38,254 nt of DNA from an uncultured Eubacteriales bacterium (GCA_902790495.1 CADASK010000014.1:1-38254), one strand, 5' to 3'; shown: positions 24,415-34,135, numbered from the stretch's first letter. Numbers and translations: made by a program. The notes: a model not told the origin generated them from the letters alone.

Positions 24415-25325
24415 GAGACCTCCCGCAGGGACTTCGGGTCAGCCTTCTTCTCACCTGTCATCTGTCCCAGCAGCACGGCGGCGAAGACCAGCACGAAGGC
24501 CACGAGATGGCGCGGGGTCGGGCTCTCCATGCCCACCAGCACCGACGTGAGCACACCGAAGACGCTCTCCAGCGAGAGAATCACGGCGGCGGGCGCGGCG
24601 GGGGTGAGGCTCTGGCCCACGTTCTGCAGGGTCAGGGGCAGGGCGGTGCAGATCACCGCGAGATAGATGAGGTGCAGCGCCTCGGAGGTACCGAGGCCCG
24701 CCGGAAGCCGCTCGCCCATGACGAGGGTCAGCGTCCCGCAGAACAGGGCAGCCGTGATCAGCTGGGCGAGGGTCAGCATGAGCACGTCACCCTCGCGGCC
24801 GAAGCGGGAGATGGCGGTCACCTGCAGGGCGAAGAGCACGCCGCACAGCAGCGAGAGCGCCTCGCCGCGCCCCATGCTCAGACTGTCCGAGAGGGAGAGC
24901 AGGCCGATGCCCACCAGGCACAGAAAGCCCGCGAACACCTGCCGTCCCGTGGGACGGTCATGGAACCAGGCCCAGGCGGCGAAGGGCACCAGTACGCAGT
25001 AGGTGGCCGTGAGGAAGGCATTGACGCCGGGCGTCGTGTCCTGCAGACCCCAGGTCTGCACCACGTAGGCCGCGGCCTCCAGCACGCCGGCCAGCGCGCC
25101 CTTGCGCATGACGGCCCGGGTCAGGTTTTTCAGGTGGCGGTGAAAGACGAGGGCCAGCACGGCCGACGCGCCCAGAAAGCGCACGGTCAGCAGGGTCAGA
25201 GGGGGCAGGGTGTCCAGCGCGCTCTTCATCACGGAGAAGGCCGAGCCCCAGATCATCGCGCAGAGCAGGAGCATCATCGGCCCCTTCACGCTGCGCCGGT
25301 TCGATTGCTGCATAAAAATGCTCAT
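24411..25325 (-). CDS. DMT-superfamily transporter (EamA domains)
   Basis: A 304-residue inner-membrane protein with about ten hydrophobic helices in two EamA repeats; the first begins MMLLLCAMIWGSAFSVMKSAL, the second around LLCGVLFALQVTAISRFG, each with the typical PLTLLTVRFLGA or SLESVFGVLTSVLVG segments. Such proteins export or import amino acids, nucleotide precursors or other metabolites; the substrate is unknown. The ATG at 25325 lacks a well-spaced ribosome site (GGAGG is 17 bases away), so a later Met at 25313 or 25277 is possible. First gene of the lspA operon. Confidence 0.88.
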   Translation of the reverse strand: MSIFMQQSNRRSVKGPMMLLLCAMIWGSAFSVMKSALDTLPPLTLLTVRFLGASAVLALVFHRHLKNLTRAVMRKGALAGVLEAAAYVVQTWGLQDTTPGVNAFLTATYCVLVPFAAWAWFHDRPTGRQVFAGFLCLVGIGLLSLSDSLSMGRGEALSLLCGVLFALQVTAISRFGREGDVLMLTLAQLITAALFCGTLTLVMGERLPAGLGTSEALHLIYLAVICTALPLTLQNVGQSLTPAAPAAVILSLESVFGVLTSVLVGMESPTPRHLVAFVLVFAAVLLGQMTGEKKADPKSLREVS

Positions 25326-25394
25326 TACAGACCGGAGTCTGTCCTCCGTCAGGTTTCGGAAAGTCAGGCAAGGTCGCCCGCCTTCTCAGGAAAG

Positions 25395-25423
25395 ATGATA
25401 GACCAACCCGCATGGAAAATCAA
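25395..25423 (-). promoter_or_regulatory. Sigma-70 promoter of the DMT-lspA-rluD operon
   Basis: Minus-strand -35 TTGATT (25418-25423), 17-base spacer, -10 TATCAT (25395-25400), 70 bases before the first gene. Confidence 0.7.
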
Positions 25424-25456
25424 GGGCTTTTCCCCGCGCCACAGCCTGAAAAACAG

Positions 25457-25490
25457 AAAAGGCGCGTCCGGCCGGGAGGGGGCCAGACGC
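25457..25490 (-). terminator. Rho-independent terminator after the beta-helix gene
   Basis: On the minus strand GGCCAGACGC-type arm (25481-25490) pairs with GCGTCCGGCC (25464-25473), one G-U pair, followed by CCTTTTC. It lies about 70 bases after the gene stop. Confidence 0.7.
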
Positions 25491-25561
25491 GTCTGGGGAT
25501 GGGGGAGAAACCTCTTATCAGATAGAAGATCGAGCCATACCCGGGGAGCGGGCGAATACGC

Positions 25562-27112
25562 TCACACCCGATGCTCCGCGAAGGTATCGACAGTGCCCGC
25601 GCCGGAGCAGTCCGCCTCGGTGTCGAAGCTGTCCACGGTGATGGTGTAGAGGCTGTCGCCCTGCTGCAGCACGGCGCCGTTCACGTCGCGGATGGTGACG
25701 GACGTGCCGCTGGCATCGACGATGGTGCCCGCGCAGTGCAGGGCGGTCACGGTGCTGTCGCCGGTGACGACCCAGGTGGAGGCCGCGTCGATGGTCACGG
25801 TGCAGGAGCCGTCGCCACCGCTGCCGGCGTGGGTCTCGTCGTCGATCACCGCGCCAGTCAGCACCGAGCCTTCGGTCACGTAGAGGTTCAGGGTGGAGAT
25901 GCTGTCCCACAGGATGTCGCCGTTCATCTCCTGGGCGATGCCGGTGAAGACGCAGTTGGCGCCGTTCGCGCCGGACGCGCCCCAGCCGCGCTGGTTGCTG
26001 TTGCCGGTCACGCGCAGGAAGTATTCGCAGTCATCCGCCGCCGTGATGCTGACATTGCGCAGGGTGAAGACGCTGTCCGTGTTGGTGGTGTAGAACAGGC
26101 CGCCGTTCTCGGAGATCAGCGAGCCGCCGTCCATCAGGAAGCTGCCCTCGCCGACTTGCGCGTCGCCGGACATGGACTGGTAGAGGATGACGGTCCAGGT
26201 GTTGTCGTTCTGCTCCTGGTCGGGCATGGAGCCGGTCAGGGTGCAGTTGTACAGGCGCACGGCGTTGAGGCCTTCGAGGCAGAGGGCCTCGGAGCCAGTG
26301 GCGTTCAGCTCGGCGTTCTCGATGGAGATGTCCGCCGTGACGTAGACCGCGGGGGAGCCGTTGCCGTGGGCCGTGTAGGTGCCGCCGCTGACGGTCATGG
26401 TGCCGCTGCCGCGGTCGGAGCGGATGGCCGCCGCGGAGCCGCCGTAGGTCTCCACGGTGCAGTTCTCGGCGACGAGGGTGCCGCCGCCGGCCACGTGGAT
26501 GCCGCCGGAGGTGCCCTGCTTGGTGGTGATGGCGGTGTTCTTCACGGTGGCTACGCCGCTGCCGTAGGCGAAGACGCCCGCGCCGCCCGCCGCGTCGGTG
26601 GTGATTGTCGCGTTCTCCACGGTGACGTCGCCGTCCGTGACCAGCACCGCCGCGCCGACGCCGTAGAAGGAAGCGCTGTCGCCGCCGGTGGAGTCACTCG
26701 ATTCGCGGGTGATGGTGACGCCGTCCGCCGTGGCGCTGCCGCCGTCGACCAGCAGGGCGTTCTCGTCTGTGCCGGTGGAGGCGATGTCCTCGGTGATGGC
26801 GGTTTCGCCCTCGCTCACGGTGACGACCGCGTCATAGCTCTCGGGCTGAGAGCTGCCGCCGCCGGGGCCGCCCATCATGCCGCCGGGCATGCCGTCCGGA
26901 GGTGTGCCCATCTGACCGCCGCGGCCGCCGGACGGGGGCGTGCCCATCGGGGGCTGGCCGTCGGGCGGCGTGCCCATGCCCTCCGGGGGCTGGCCCTGGG
27001 TCATGGCGGGCAGCTCGGGCGGGGTGGCGGTGTCGTCCGCATAGGCAGGTATGGAAGTGGCCAGCATGGCCGTGATCAGCAGTGCATTCAGAATCTTTTT
27101 CGCGCTTGTCAT
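25562..27112 (-). CDS. Secreted right-handed beta-helix protein with Pro/Gly/Met-rich N-terminus
   Basis: A 516-residue exported protein. The signal peptide (KKILNALLITAMLATSIPAYA) is followed by a low-complexity stretch of PPEGMGTPPDGQPPMGTPP type repeats (about residues 30-95). The rest consists of short parallel-beta-helix rungs with repeated VTVENATI, ATVKNTAI, LVAENCTV, ISIENAEL and similar, as in pectin-lyase-fold or adhesin passenger domains. No sortase motif, membrane anchor or autotransporter barrel is visible at the C-terminus, which ends DTFAEHRV. The start at 27112 has AAAGGAG upstream. Function unknown: adhesin, glycan-binding or polysaccharide lyase-like; no catalytic motif is recognised. 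Confidence 0.85.
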   Translation of the reverse strand: MTSAKKILNALLITAMLATSIPAYADDTATPPELPAMTQGQPPEGMGTPPDGQPPMGTPPSGGRGGQMGTPPDGMPGGMMGGPGGGSSQPESYDAVVTVSEGETAITEDIASTGTDENALLVDGGSATADGVTITRESSDSTGGDSASFYGVGAAVLVTDGDVTVENATITTDAAGGAGVFAYGSGVATVKNTAITTKQGTSGGIHVAGGGTLVAENCTVETYGGSAAAIRSDRGSGTMTVSGGTYTAHGNGSPAVYVTADISIENAELNATGSEALCLEGLNAVRLYNCTLTGSMPDQEQNDNTWTVILYQSMSGDAQVGEGSFLMDGGSLISENGGLFYTTNTDSVFTLRNVSITAADDCEYFLRVTGNSNQRGWGASGANGANCVFTGIAQEMNGDILWDSISTLNLYVTEGSVLTGAVIDDETHAGSGGDGSCTVTIDAASTWVVTGDSTVTALHCAGTIVDASGTSVTIRDVNGAVLQQGDSLYTITVDSFDTEADCSGAGTVDTFAEHRV

Positions 27113-27131
27113 GGGGATTCGCTCCTTTCCT

Positions 27132-27176
27132 CCGCCGCTCTGTCGGCGGCTGCCGGCTGCGCTCTGTCAGCCGGCA
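27132..27176 (-). other. Twin hairpins with shared loop in the beta-helix gene leader
   Basis: On the minus strand hairpin 1 (27151-27176) has stem TGCCGGCTG/CAGCCGGCA with loop ACAGAGCG; hairpin 2 (27132-27149) has stem CCGCCG/CGGCGG with loop ACAGAG. They end just before the ribosome site. The loops agree but the stems differ, which suggests a structured or protein-bound leader. Confidence 0.55.
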
Positions 27177-27285
27177 AGGATCATTTTACCCGGCAAGCTG
27201 TGCGGCGCATGGGCGAAAAGTGAAAGATGGGTGAAGGAATCCGCGAATCTGTGTGAAGCGTCCTGATCGTGGGACGCAAATGTGA

Positions 27286-27314
27286 TTGCATTTCCTGTGC
27301 GGCTGTGCTATACT
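27286..27314 (+). promoter_or_regulatory. Sigma-70 promoter of glpK
   Basis: -35 TTGCAT (27286-27291), 17-base spacer, -10 TATACT (27309-27314) preceded by TGC (extended -10). It lies 37 bases before the glpK start. Confidence 0.85.
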
Positions 27315-27351
27315 GGTAACAATCAAACCAAATGCAACAGGAGTGATAGCC

Positions 27352-28845
<1,494 letters not shown>

Positions 28846-28876
28846 ATCATAGCTCAATTAGCATTACCGCATCATG

Positions 28877-29064
28877 TATGCGAGGGGCGAAGGTTTCCAA
28901 AGGGCGATCGCAAAGCCCTTTGGTCGCCGCCCGCAGGCGGCGAAATCCTCTGCTACAAGGCGTTGTATTTGATCTTCATGAAACTGTTTTTCGCAAGGAG
29001 GTTTCGGCCTGCGGGCCGACCCGGGGGCTTTGCGATCGCCCCCGGGACCCCTTCGCTGCATGCG
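28877..29064. repeat. Repeat copy C: full inverted pair
   Basis: Left half: stem CCAAAGGGC/GCCCTTTGG with loop GATCGCAAA, then TCGCCGCC/GGCGGCGA with loop CGCA. Right half on the opposite strand: stem CCCGGGGGC/GCCCCCGGG with loop GATCGCAAA, then TCGGCC/GGCCGA with loop CGCA. The core between halves is about 40 bases. Outer ends TATGCG and CGCATGC resemble copy A. Confidence 0.85.
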
Positions 29065-29118
29065 TTTAAGTGAACAATCCTATTTGTCAGAAAAGAAAGG
29101 CTTAGTCTTCAGAGTAAT

Positions 29119-29168
29119 TGAAAAGGGACAGGCAGCGGCGTGAACTGGCCGTTGTCTGTCCCTTTTCA
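29119..29168. terminator. Long bidirectional terminator hairpin
   Basis: Perfect 13-bp arms TGAAAAGGGACAG (29119-29131) and CTGTCCCTTTTCA (29156-29168) with a shorter inner stem CGGC/GCCG. It sits 12 bases after the DUF4279 stop and also faces glpK; the U tract is within the stem. Confidence 0.7.
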
Positions 29169-29179
29169 GTTTCTGATGA

Positions 29180-29602
29180 TTACATATCCACCTCGCCCCA
29201 ACTGAGCGAGGAAACCTCCAGCGGGAGGCCGATCTCCACCAGTCTGCCCATGGTCTCGGGCGTGAGGCGGTACACCATCTGGGCAAAGTCGCTCTGCAGA
29301 TGGATGCGCAGGGTCAGACTGCCCAGTTCTTTGACCCGGTTGAGCTGCGGCACGCGCCGGCTCAGCCCCTCCAGGATGTCCGTCAGCACGGAGTCCACGC
29401 CGATGGGATCCACCAGGGGCACGGTGTAGATCCACTCGTCGGTCTGGGCGATGACCTCGGGCAGCTTGTTGAGCAGATCGCCCTTGCGCACGGTATGGTT
29501 GGGCGTCAGGCCCAGCAGGTCAGTGATTTCCTCCATCGGCAGCTGCTCGCCAGCCACGAGCAGGGCAAAACGGGCTTCCCCGATACGGCCAAGATCAGCC
29601 AT
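29180..29602 (-). CDS. DUF4279-domain protein
   Basis: A 140-residue cytosolic protein of the DUF4279 family. The family pattern is seen in RFALLVAGEQLPMEEITDLL followed by GLTPNHTVRKGD, where the domain starts, and in the central EWIYTVPL segment. The C-terminal part LTLRIHLQSDFAQMVYRLTP fits the second half of the domain. No catalytic motif is known for the family; members appear singly and in toxin-immunity neighbourhoods, but no toxin is nearby here. The ATG at 29602 has AAGGAGG upstream; the frame to 29755 covers a terminator-like hairpin and is rejected. Function unknown. Confidence 0.75.
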   Translation of the reverse strand: MADLGRIGEARFALLVAGEQLPMEEITDLLGLTPNHTVRKGDLLNKLPEVIAQTDEWIYTVPLVDPIGVDSVLTDILEGLSRRVPQLNRVKELGSLTLRIHLQSDFAQMVYRLTPETMGRLVEIGLPLEVSSLSWGEVDM

Positions 29603-29677
29603 CGCAATACCTCCTTCGGCATCCAGGATGCGGCATATCGATTGTCTCTGCTTTGTTGTTTCGACGGGGAGAGGAAA

Positions 29678-29722
29678 AATCCTGCCGGTGTCTGCTGACA
29701 TGGCAGATTTTTCGGCAGGATT
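29678..29722 (-). terminator. Terminator-like branched hairpin before the DUF4279 gene
   Basis: Outer arms AATCCTGCCG/CGGCAGGATT pair perfectly and an inner stem TCTGC/GCAGA lies between; on the minus strand the structure is followed by TTT. It could end the GH3 transcript or act as an attenuator, since the DUF4279 start is 75 bases further on. Confidence 0.6.
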
Positions 29723-29754
29723 CATGTTCCATCTGGCAATCGTTACACAAAGCA

Positions 29755-29910
29755 AGCGGGCGAAGGGTTGTCAGGGGCGATCGCAAAGCCCCTGACCCGC
29801 GCCCGCAGGCGCGGAACCTTGTTCATCATGAACGCAATCGCAGGGGAATTTCGCCGCCTGCGGGCGGCGACCAGGGTTTTCCGGTCGCCCTGGACCTTCG
29901 GGCCGCATCC
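29755..29910. repeat. Repeat copy D: full inverted pair
   Basis: Left half: stem TCAGGGGC/GCCCCTGA with loop GATCGCAAA, then CCGCGCC/GGCGCGG with loop CGCA. Right half on the opposite strand: stem CCAGGG/CCCTGG with a diverged loop containing GACCGGAAA, then TCGCCGCC/GGCGGCGA with loop CGCA. Lies downstream of the GH3 gene. Confidence 0.85.
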
Positions 29911-29960
29911 TTTAGCGCGGAATCTACGCGACCGATCCATGAGATTTGATCTGAACAGCG

Positions 29961-32474
29961 TCAGCCTTCTGTGTGCAGATGCCCGGTTCTCTTCATCATC
30001 GAGAGCATCCGCAGGGCGCAGGCGTCCAGATCGCTCTGGGCGAGGGCGCTGTCAAACTTTGCGCTGCGGGCGTCCAGCAGCTCGCGCAGATCCTCCTGGG
30101 TGCCGGGCATCACCAGGTCGTTCCCGGCCTGGATGCAGCGCACGGCGGAGGAGCCGTTGCCGTTGGTGGTCGTCCAGTCGGTCATGATCAGCCCCCTGAA
30201 GCCCCACTCGCTGCGGGCGGCGTCGCTGCACAGGTCGTGGCTGTTGGCCGTGTGCACGCCGTTGACCTTGTTGTAGCTGGTCATGATGGCCATGGGCTGG
30301 GCGAGGCGGATGGCGATCTCGAAGCCCTTCAGGTAAAGCTCCCGCAGGGTGCGCTCGCTCACGATGCTGTCCACGCCCATGCGGTTCTCCTCCTGGTTGT
30401 TGCAGGCGAAGTGCTTGATGGTGGTGCCGACCTTGCCGGAGGACTGCACGCCGCGGGTGATGGCTGCGGCCATCAGTCCGCTGACGAGGGGATCCTCGGA
30501 GTAGTACTCAAAGTTGCGGCCGCACAGGGGATTGCGGTGGATGTTCATGCCCGGGGCCAGCCAGAGGGTGACGTGGAACAGCTCGGACTCCTTGCGGATC
30601 AGCTCGCCCACGGCCTCCAGCAGCGCGGTGTCGAAGCTCTGGGCCAGCAGGCTGCCCACCGGCACGGCGCTGCAGAAGGTGTAGTGGATCGGACGGTCCT
30701 CCTGCAGGAACTCATGGCCGAAGAAGCGGTTGAGCAGCTTCTGCTCCCAGCTCAGGTCGATGGGCGTGCCGCTGTCGTCCAGCTGGTATTTCTGGGTCAC
30801 GCGGAGGCCGGCGGGGCCGTCGGCCAGGATCACCGGGTCGATGCCCTTGGCGGCGAGGGCGTGGGTCGTCTCGCCGGCCGCGCCGGGCAGGGTGACCGCC
30901 GCGCTGCCGATGAACTCCGCGTCGCCCGCCTTGGGCTGGCCGCAGCAGAGCTGGGCCTTCTGCAGGTCGGTGAGGCCGCCGACGACGCGCTGCAGCGCCT
31001 CGTCCTGCGCCTCGCCGCGGAGCAGGGGCTGGGCCTCATAGGCGGGCGTGGGACGCACAGTCACGGCGTCGTCGAGGGTCAGCACCGGCAGGCCCTCGGC
31101 CACCTTCGCGCAGGCATCGCGCCAGGCGGCGAGGCCATCCGCCGGGGGCTGGATCTCCTTGAAGGCGTCCTGCACGGGGCAGATATTCTTCAGCTGCTGG
31201 GCCGTGTGCTCGCGCTCGAAGCGCAGGGTGCCCGTCACCCGGGTGTGGGCGATATCCTCGCCGACCAGGACGTAGGTGTCCCCGGCCTCGATCAGCCAGG
31301 CGGCGCGGGCGGTGTGCCACATCTCCAGCGCGCTGAGCGGGAAGGAGAGGCACAGCACCTCGCTCTCGCCCGGGGCCAGCAGGCGGGTCTTGGCGAAGGC
31401 GGCCAGCTTCCGCTTCTCCCGGGGCAGCACCTGGCCGGGGCAGGAGACGTAGAGCTGCACGGCGTCGCGCCCGGCGGTACTGCCGGTGTTGGTCACCCGC
31501 ACCTCCTGCGTCACACAGCCGTTGCCGTCCGTGCGCAGCGCCAGGGGCTCCACCGCAAAGCGGGTGTAGCTGAGGCCGTGGCCGAAGGGATAGCGCACCG
31601 GCACGTCGAAGGCGTCGAAATAGCGGTAGCCGACCCAGAGGCCCTCCTTGTAGAACTCCTGGATGATGTTGCCGCTGTTGTGGCTGAAGGCGGCGCTGGA
31701 GGGGTAATCGGCGTAGTGCCAGGCCCAGGTGTCCGTGAGGCGGCCGGAGGGGTTGACCGCGCCGGTCAGCACATCCGCCGCCGCGTAGCCGCCGGACATA
31801 CCGGCCTGGCCCATCAGCAGCACCGCCGTGATGGGCAGCTCCTCCAGCACGGACAGGTCGACGATGCCGCCCACGTTGAGCACCAGCACCACCTTGGGGT
31901 AGAGGGCCGTCAGGGTGCGCAGGTCGCTCCACTCGCTCTCGGAGAGCTGGTAGTCGCCGGGGGCGTTCTTGCGGTCGGCGCCCTCGCCGGAGACGCGGCA
32001 GAGGACGTAGAGGGCGACCTCGGTGTCCGCCTCCCGGGTGATGGCGGGGCTCTCCGGGGACTGCATCGGGTTGGCGGCGTGGGCGCGGTAGAGGGCCATA
32101 GAGCCCCGCTGGCCCGCTGCCATGGCGAGGATGCGGGCCTCCCAGTCCTGGCGCGCCTGGGCGTAGCGGCGGTCGAAATCGTCCAGCCAGGCCGTGTTGG
32201 TCACGACGAGCCCGGCGTCACGCAGACCCTCGTCCACACAGTCCGTGTGCCGGTTGTTGACGCCGCCGGAGCCGGTGCCGCCCTTGACCGTGTGGCGCGC
32301 GCCGAAGCCGTAGACCGCCACGCGCTGGCCGGGGGACAGAGGCAGGGTGCCGTCGTTCTGCAGCAGCACCATGCTCTGGGCTGCAAACTCCCGCGAGAGG
32401 CGGATATGCTCGCGCTCCATCGGGGTCATCTCGTCGGAAAGGCTGCCGGGATACCAGCGTTCAGAACTGGACAT
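29961..32474 (-). CDS. Glycoside hydrolase family 3 enzyme with inverted domain order
   Basis: An 837-residue beta-glycosidase without signal peptide, so probably cytosolic. Unlike the usual order, the alpha/beta sandwich domain comes first (SMVLLQNDGTLPLSPGQRVAVYGFGA, then GGYAAADVLTGAVNPSGRLTDTW) with a fibronectin-III-like domain next (QEVRVTNTGSTAGRDAVQLYV). The TIM-barrel domain is C-terminal: DGPAGLRVTQKYQ, the substrate-site KHFACNNQEENRMGVDS, and the nucleophile Asp in GFRGLIMTDWTTT. This circularly arranged form is known in some Clostridia beta-glucosidases. The start at 32474 has AAGGAGG upstream. Substrate is probably a beta-glucoside or xyloside; not decided by sequence. Confidence 0.93.
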   Translation of the reverse strand: MSSSERWYPGSLSDEMTPMEREHIRLSREFAAQSMVLLQNDGTLPLSPGQRVAVYGFGARHTVKGGTGSGGVNNRHTDCVDEGLRDAGLVVTNTAWLDDFDRRYAQARQDWEARILAMAAGQRGSMALYRAHAANPMQSPESPAITREADTEVALYVLCRVSGEGADRKNAPGDYQLSESEWSDLRTLTALYPKVVLVLNVGGIVDLSVLEELPITAVLLMGQAGMSGGYAAADVLTGAVNPSGRLTDTWAWHYADYPSSAAFSHNSGNIIQEFYKEGLWVGYRYFDAFDVPVRYPFGHGLSYTRFAVEPLALRTDGNGCVTQEVRVTNTGSTAGRDAVQLYVSCPGQVLPREKRKLAAFAKTRLLAPGESEVLCLSFPLSALEMWHTARAAWLIEAGDTYVLVGEDIAHTRVTGTLRFEREHTAQQLKNICPVQDAFKEIQPPADGLAAWRDACAKVAEGLPVLTLDDAVTVRPTPAYEAQPLLRGEAQDEALQRVVGGLTDLQKAQLCCGQPKAGDAEFIGSAAVTLPGAAGETTHALAAKGIDPVILADGPAGLRVTQKYQLDDSGTPIDLSWEQKLLNRFFGHEFLQEDRPIHYTFCSAVPVGSLLAQSFDTALLEAVGELIRKESELFHVTLWLAPGMNIHRNPLCGRNFEYYSEDPLVSGLMAAAITRGVQSSGKVGTTIKHFACNNQEENRMGVDSIVSERTLRELYLKGFEIAIRLAQPMAIMTSYNKVNGVHTANSHDLCSDAARSEWGFRGLIMTDWTTTNGNGSSAVRCIQAGNDLVMPGTQEDLRELLDARSAKFDSALAQSDLDACALRMLSMMKRTGHLHTEG

Positions 32475-32504
32475 AACTGTACCTCCTTATAGACGAAGAA
32501 CAAT

Positions 32505-32526
32505 CTGTTGATTCATATGGCAACAG
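32505..32526. promoter_or_regulatory. Inverted repeat upstream of the GH3 gene, possible operator
   Basis: Arms CTGTTG/CAACAG around a ten-base AT-rich centre, about 30 bases before the GH3 start. Size and place fit a regulator site, but no promoter elements could be fixed around it. Confidence 0.35.
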
Positions 32527-32532
32527 CAGGGG

Positions 32533-32590
32533 TTCCGCGCCTGCGGGCGCGGGCAAAGGGCTTTGCGATCGCCCTTTGCAAACCTTCGCT
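32533..32590 (-). repeat. Repeat copy E: single half-unit
   Basis: Reads on the minus strand as GCGAAGG, stem GCAAAGGGC/GCCCTTTGC with loop GATCGCAAA, then CCGCGCC/GGCGCGG with loop CGCA and a GGAA end. Identical in core to copy A left half. No inverted partner. Confidence 0.85.
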
Positions 32591-32618
32591 CGGAAAGAGC
32601 TTACTGTAAAACCGCCCA

Positions 32619-32665
32619 TTCCGCCGCAGGATGCCTTGCGGTATCCCGTTCGGGAAGGGGCGGAA
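32619..32665. other. Possible three-way-junction structure after corC
   Basis: Outer arms TTCCGCC (32619-32625) and GGCGGAA (32659-32665) enclose two hairpins: CCGCAGG-ATG-CCTTGCGG with one bulge, and TCCCG-TT-CGGGA. It lies between the corC stop and repeat copy E. Could serve as a transcript end; no U tract follows closely. Confidence 0.5.
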
Positions 32666-32681
32666 CATGAGTCCGAAACAA

Positions 32682-34028
32682 TCAGTTTTTCTCCTCGTCG
32701 GGCGTTTCCTCCGGCACGAGCTTGCTGACTAGGGCGCTCTCGACGCGGTGATCCTGCAGCAGCTCCACGCGGATGCGCAGCCCCTCGGCCTCGACCTCGG
32801 GATGGCTGCCGTCCTCCGGGATGGCGGTCAGCTCGTTGAAGACCAGGCCGCCCAGGGTGTCGTAATCCTCCTGCGGGGGCAGGTGGATGTCCAGCTCCTT
32901 CGCCACGTCCTCCAGGGGGGCCGAGCCGGAGACGCGCCAGAGGTTGTCCTCCAGCTTGACGATCTCGCTCTCGGTCTGCTTGTCGAACTCGTCGTAGATG
33001 TTGCCGACGATCTCCTCCAGCAGATCCTCCATGGTGACCACGCCGCTGATGCCGCCGTACTCGTCCACCACGATGGCCATGTGCACCTTGCGCTTCTGCA
33101 TGTCGCGGAAGAGGGCGTCGGCCTGCACGGTCTCCGGCACGAAGTAGGCTTCGCGGAGCAGCGCGCGCAGGGCGAGCGGGTGCTCGCGGTGGCTGTTGAG
33201 CAGGTAATCGCGGGTGTTCAACGTGCCGACGATATCGTCCATATCCTTGTTGTAGACGGGGAAGCGGCTGTAGCCCGTGTCGAGGATGGTCTTGACCACG
33301 GTGTCGTGGTCGTCGTCGATCCACAGGGCGGCGACGTCCTTGCGGTGGGTCATCACATCCTCCGCCGTGCGGTTGTTGAAGCGGAAGATGTTCTCGATCA
33401 GCTCCTTCTCGTTCTCCTCGATCTCGCCGCTCTCGCTGCTCTTGTCCACCATCTGGCGGATGTCCTCCTCGGTGACCTCCTCGCCTTCATTGCCCTTGAG
33501 GCCGAACAGGTGCGCCAGCAGGCGGCCGAGGCCGGCGGACAGGGCGGTGGCGGGGCGCAGGGCCAGCTCGAGGGTGCGCAGGGGCCCCAGGGCCCGGAGG
33601 GCGGCGCGCTCGGGATCGCGGGCGGCGAGCCGTCTGGGCACGGCGGAGCAGGCGGCCATGAGGATCACGGTCAGCGCCAAAGCCAGCACCAGCGTGGTGA
33701 TCTCGGTGGCCCAGCCGTTCAGATCAAGGCCGATGCCGCGCAGGGCGGCGGTCAGATGGGCTGAGGGGGACAGGGTGAGGATCGCGCCGCTGAGCAGCAT
33801 GCACATGGTCATGGCGGCCTGCAGGGCGGCGGTCTGGCGGCGGTGGTTCCCGGCCAGCGGCAGCAGCTTCTCGGCGCGGGCGTCACCCTCCTCGGCCTTG
33901 CGCTCCAGCGTGGTGCTGTTCAGCTCGCGCAGCGCCTTGTCAGCCCAGGATGCCCAGGCATAGGCGGCGCAGAGAAGGATCAAAAGAACTATAGGCCCTC
34001 CTAATGGGTCGGATGACAACCAAATCAC
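32682..34028 (-). CDS. CNNM/CorC-family CBS-domain membrane protein (HlyC/CorC type)
   Basis: A 448-residue protein. The N-terminal third has three or four hydrophobic segments ([48 protein letters not shown]). A CBS pair follows ([21 protein letters not shown] ... [20 protein letters not shown], then [30 protein letters not shown]), and a CorC/HlyC transporter-associated domain ends the protein. The family handles Mg or Co efflux or is of uncertain transport role. The start is not ATG: a GTG at 34028 has AAGGAG only one base upstream, while a TTG at 34019 has it at a normal distance. Acidic C-terminal end. Preceded by a consensus promoter and repeat copy F. Confidence 0.9.
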   Translation of the reverse strand: MIWLSSDPLGGPIVLLILLCAAYAWASWADKALRELNSTTLERKAEEGDARAEKLLPLAGNHRRQTAALQAAMTMCMLLSGAILTLSPSAHLTAALRGIGLDLNGWATEITTLVLALALTVILMAACSAVPRRLAARDPERAALRALGPLRTLELALRPATALSAGLGRLLAHLFGLKGNEGEEVTEEDIRQMVDKSSESGEIEENEKELIENIFRFNNRTAEDVMTHRKDVAALWIDDDHDTVVKTILDTGYSRFPVYNKDMDDIVGTLNTRDYLLNSHREHPLALRALLREAYFVPETVQADALFRDMQKRKVHMAIVVDEYGGISGVVTMEDLLEEIVGNIYDEFDKQTESEIVKLEDNLWRVSGSAPLEDVAKELDIHLPPQEDYDTLGGLVFNELTAIPEDGSHPEVEAEGLRIRVELLQDHRVESALVSKLVPEETPDEEKN

Positions 34029-34075
34029 ACTCCTTGAAACTCATGTGCCTCAGCCCAAATGAAAGTCTCAAATCG

Positions 34076-34135
34076 GCGGGGCGAAGGTTTGCAAAAGGCG
34101 ATCGCAAAGTCCCTGCCCGCGCCCGCAGGCGCGGA
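34076..34135 (+). repeat. Repeat copy F: single, partly decayed half-unit
   Basis: GCGAAGG, stem GCAAAAGGC with GTCCCTGC (mismatched), loop GATCGCAAA intact, then perfect CCGCGCC/GGCGCGG with loop CGCA. It lies inside the predicted corC leader, on the opposite strand to the gene. Confidence 0.8.

Larger units (their letters stand above)
28846..29179. other. Gene-free stretch between glpK and the DUF4279 gene
   Basis: This 334-base stretch separates two converging genes. It contains repeat copy C and a bidirectional terminator; no open frame, promoter or tRNA was seen. Confidence 0.7.
29603..29960. other. Gene-free stretch between the GH3 and DUF4279 genes
   Basis: This 358-base stretch contains repeat copy D and a terminator-like hairpin. 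No tRNA, small gene or strong promoter for the DUF4279 gene was found. Confidence 0.65.

Noticed and set aside
29973-32492. Plus-strand open frame of 839 codons
   Set aside because: Antisense shadow of the GH3 gene, with the same low-complexity composition. The frames at 4580-6253, 8731-10455 and 13127-15457 are rejected for the same reason.
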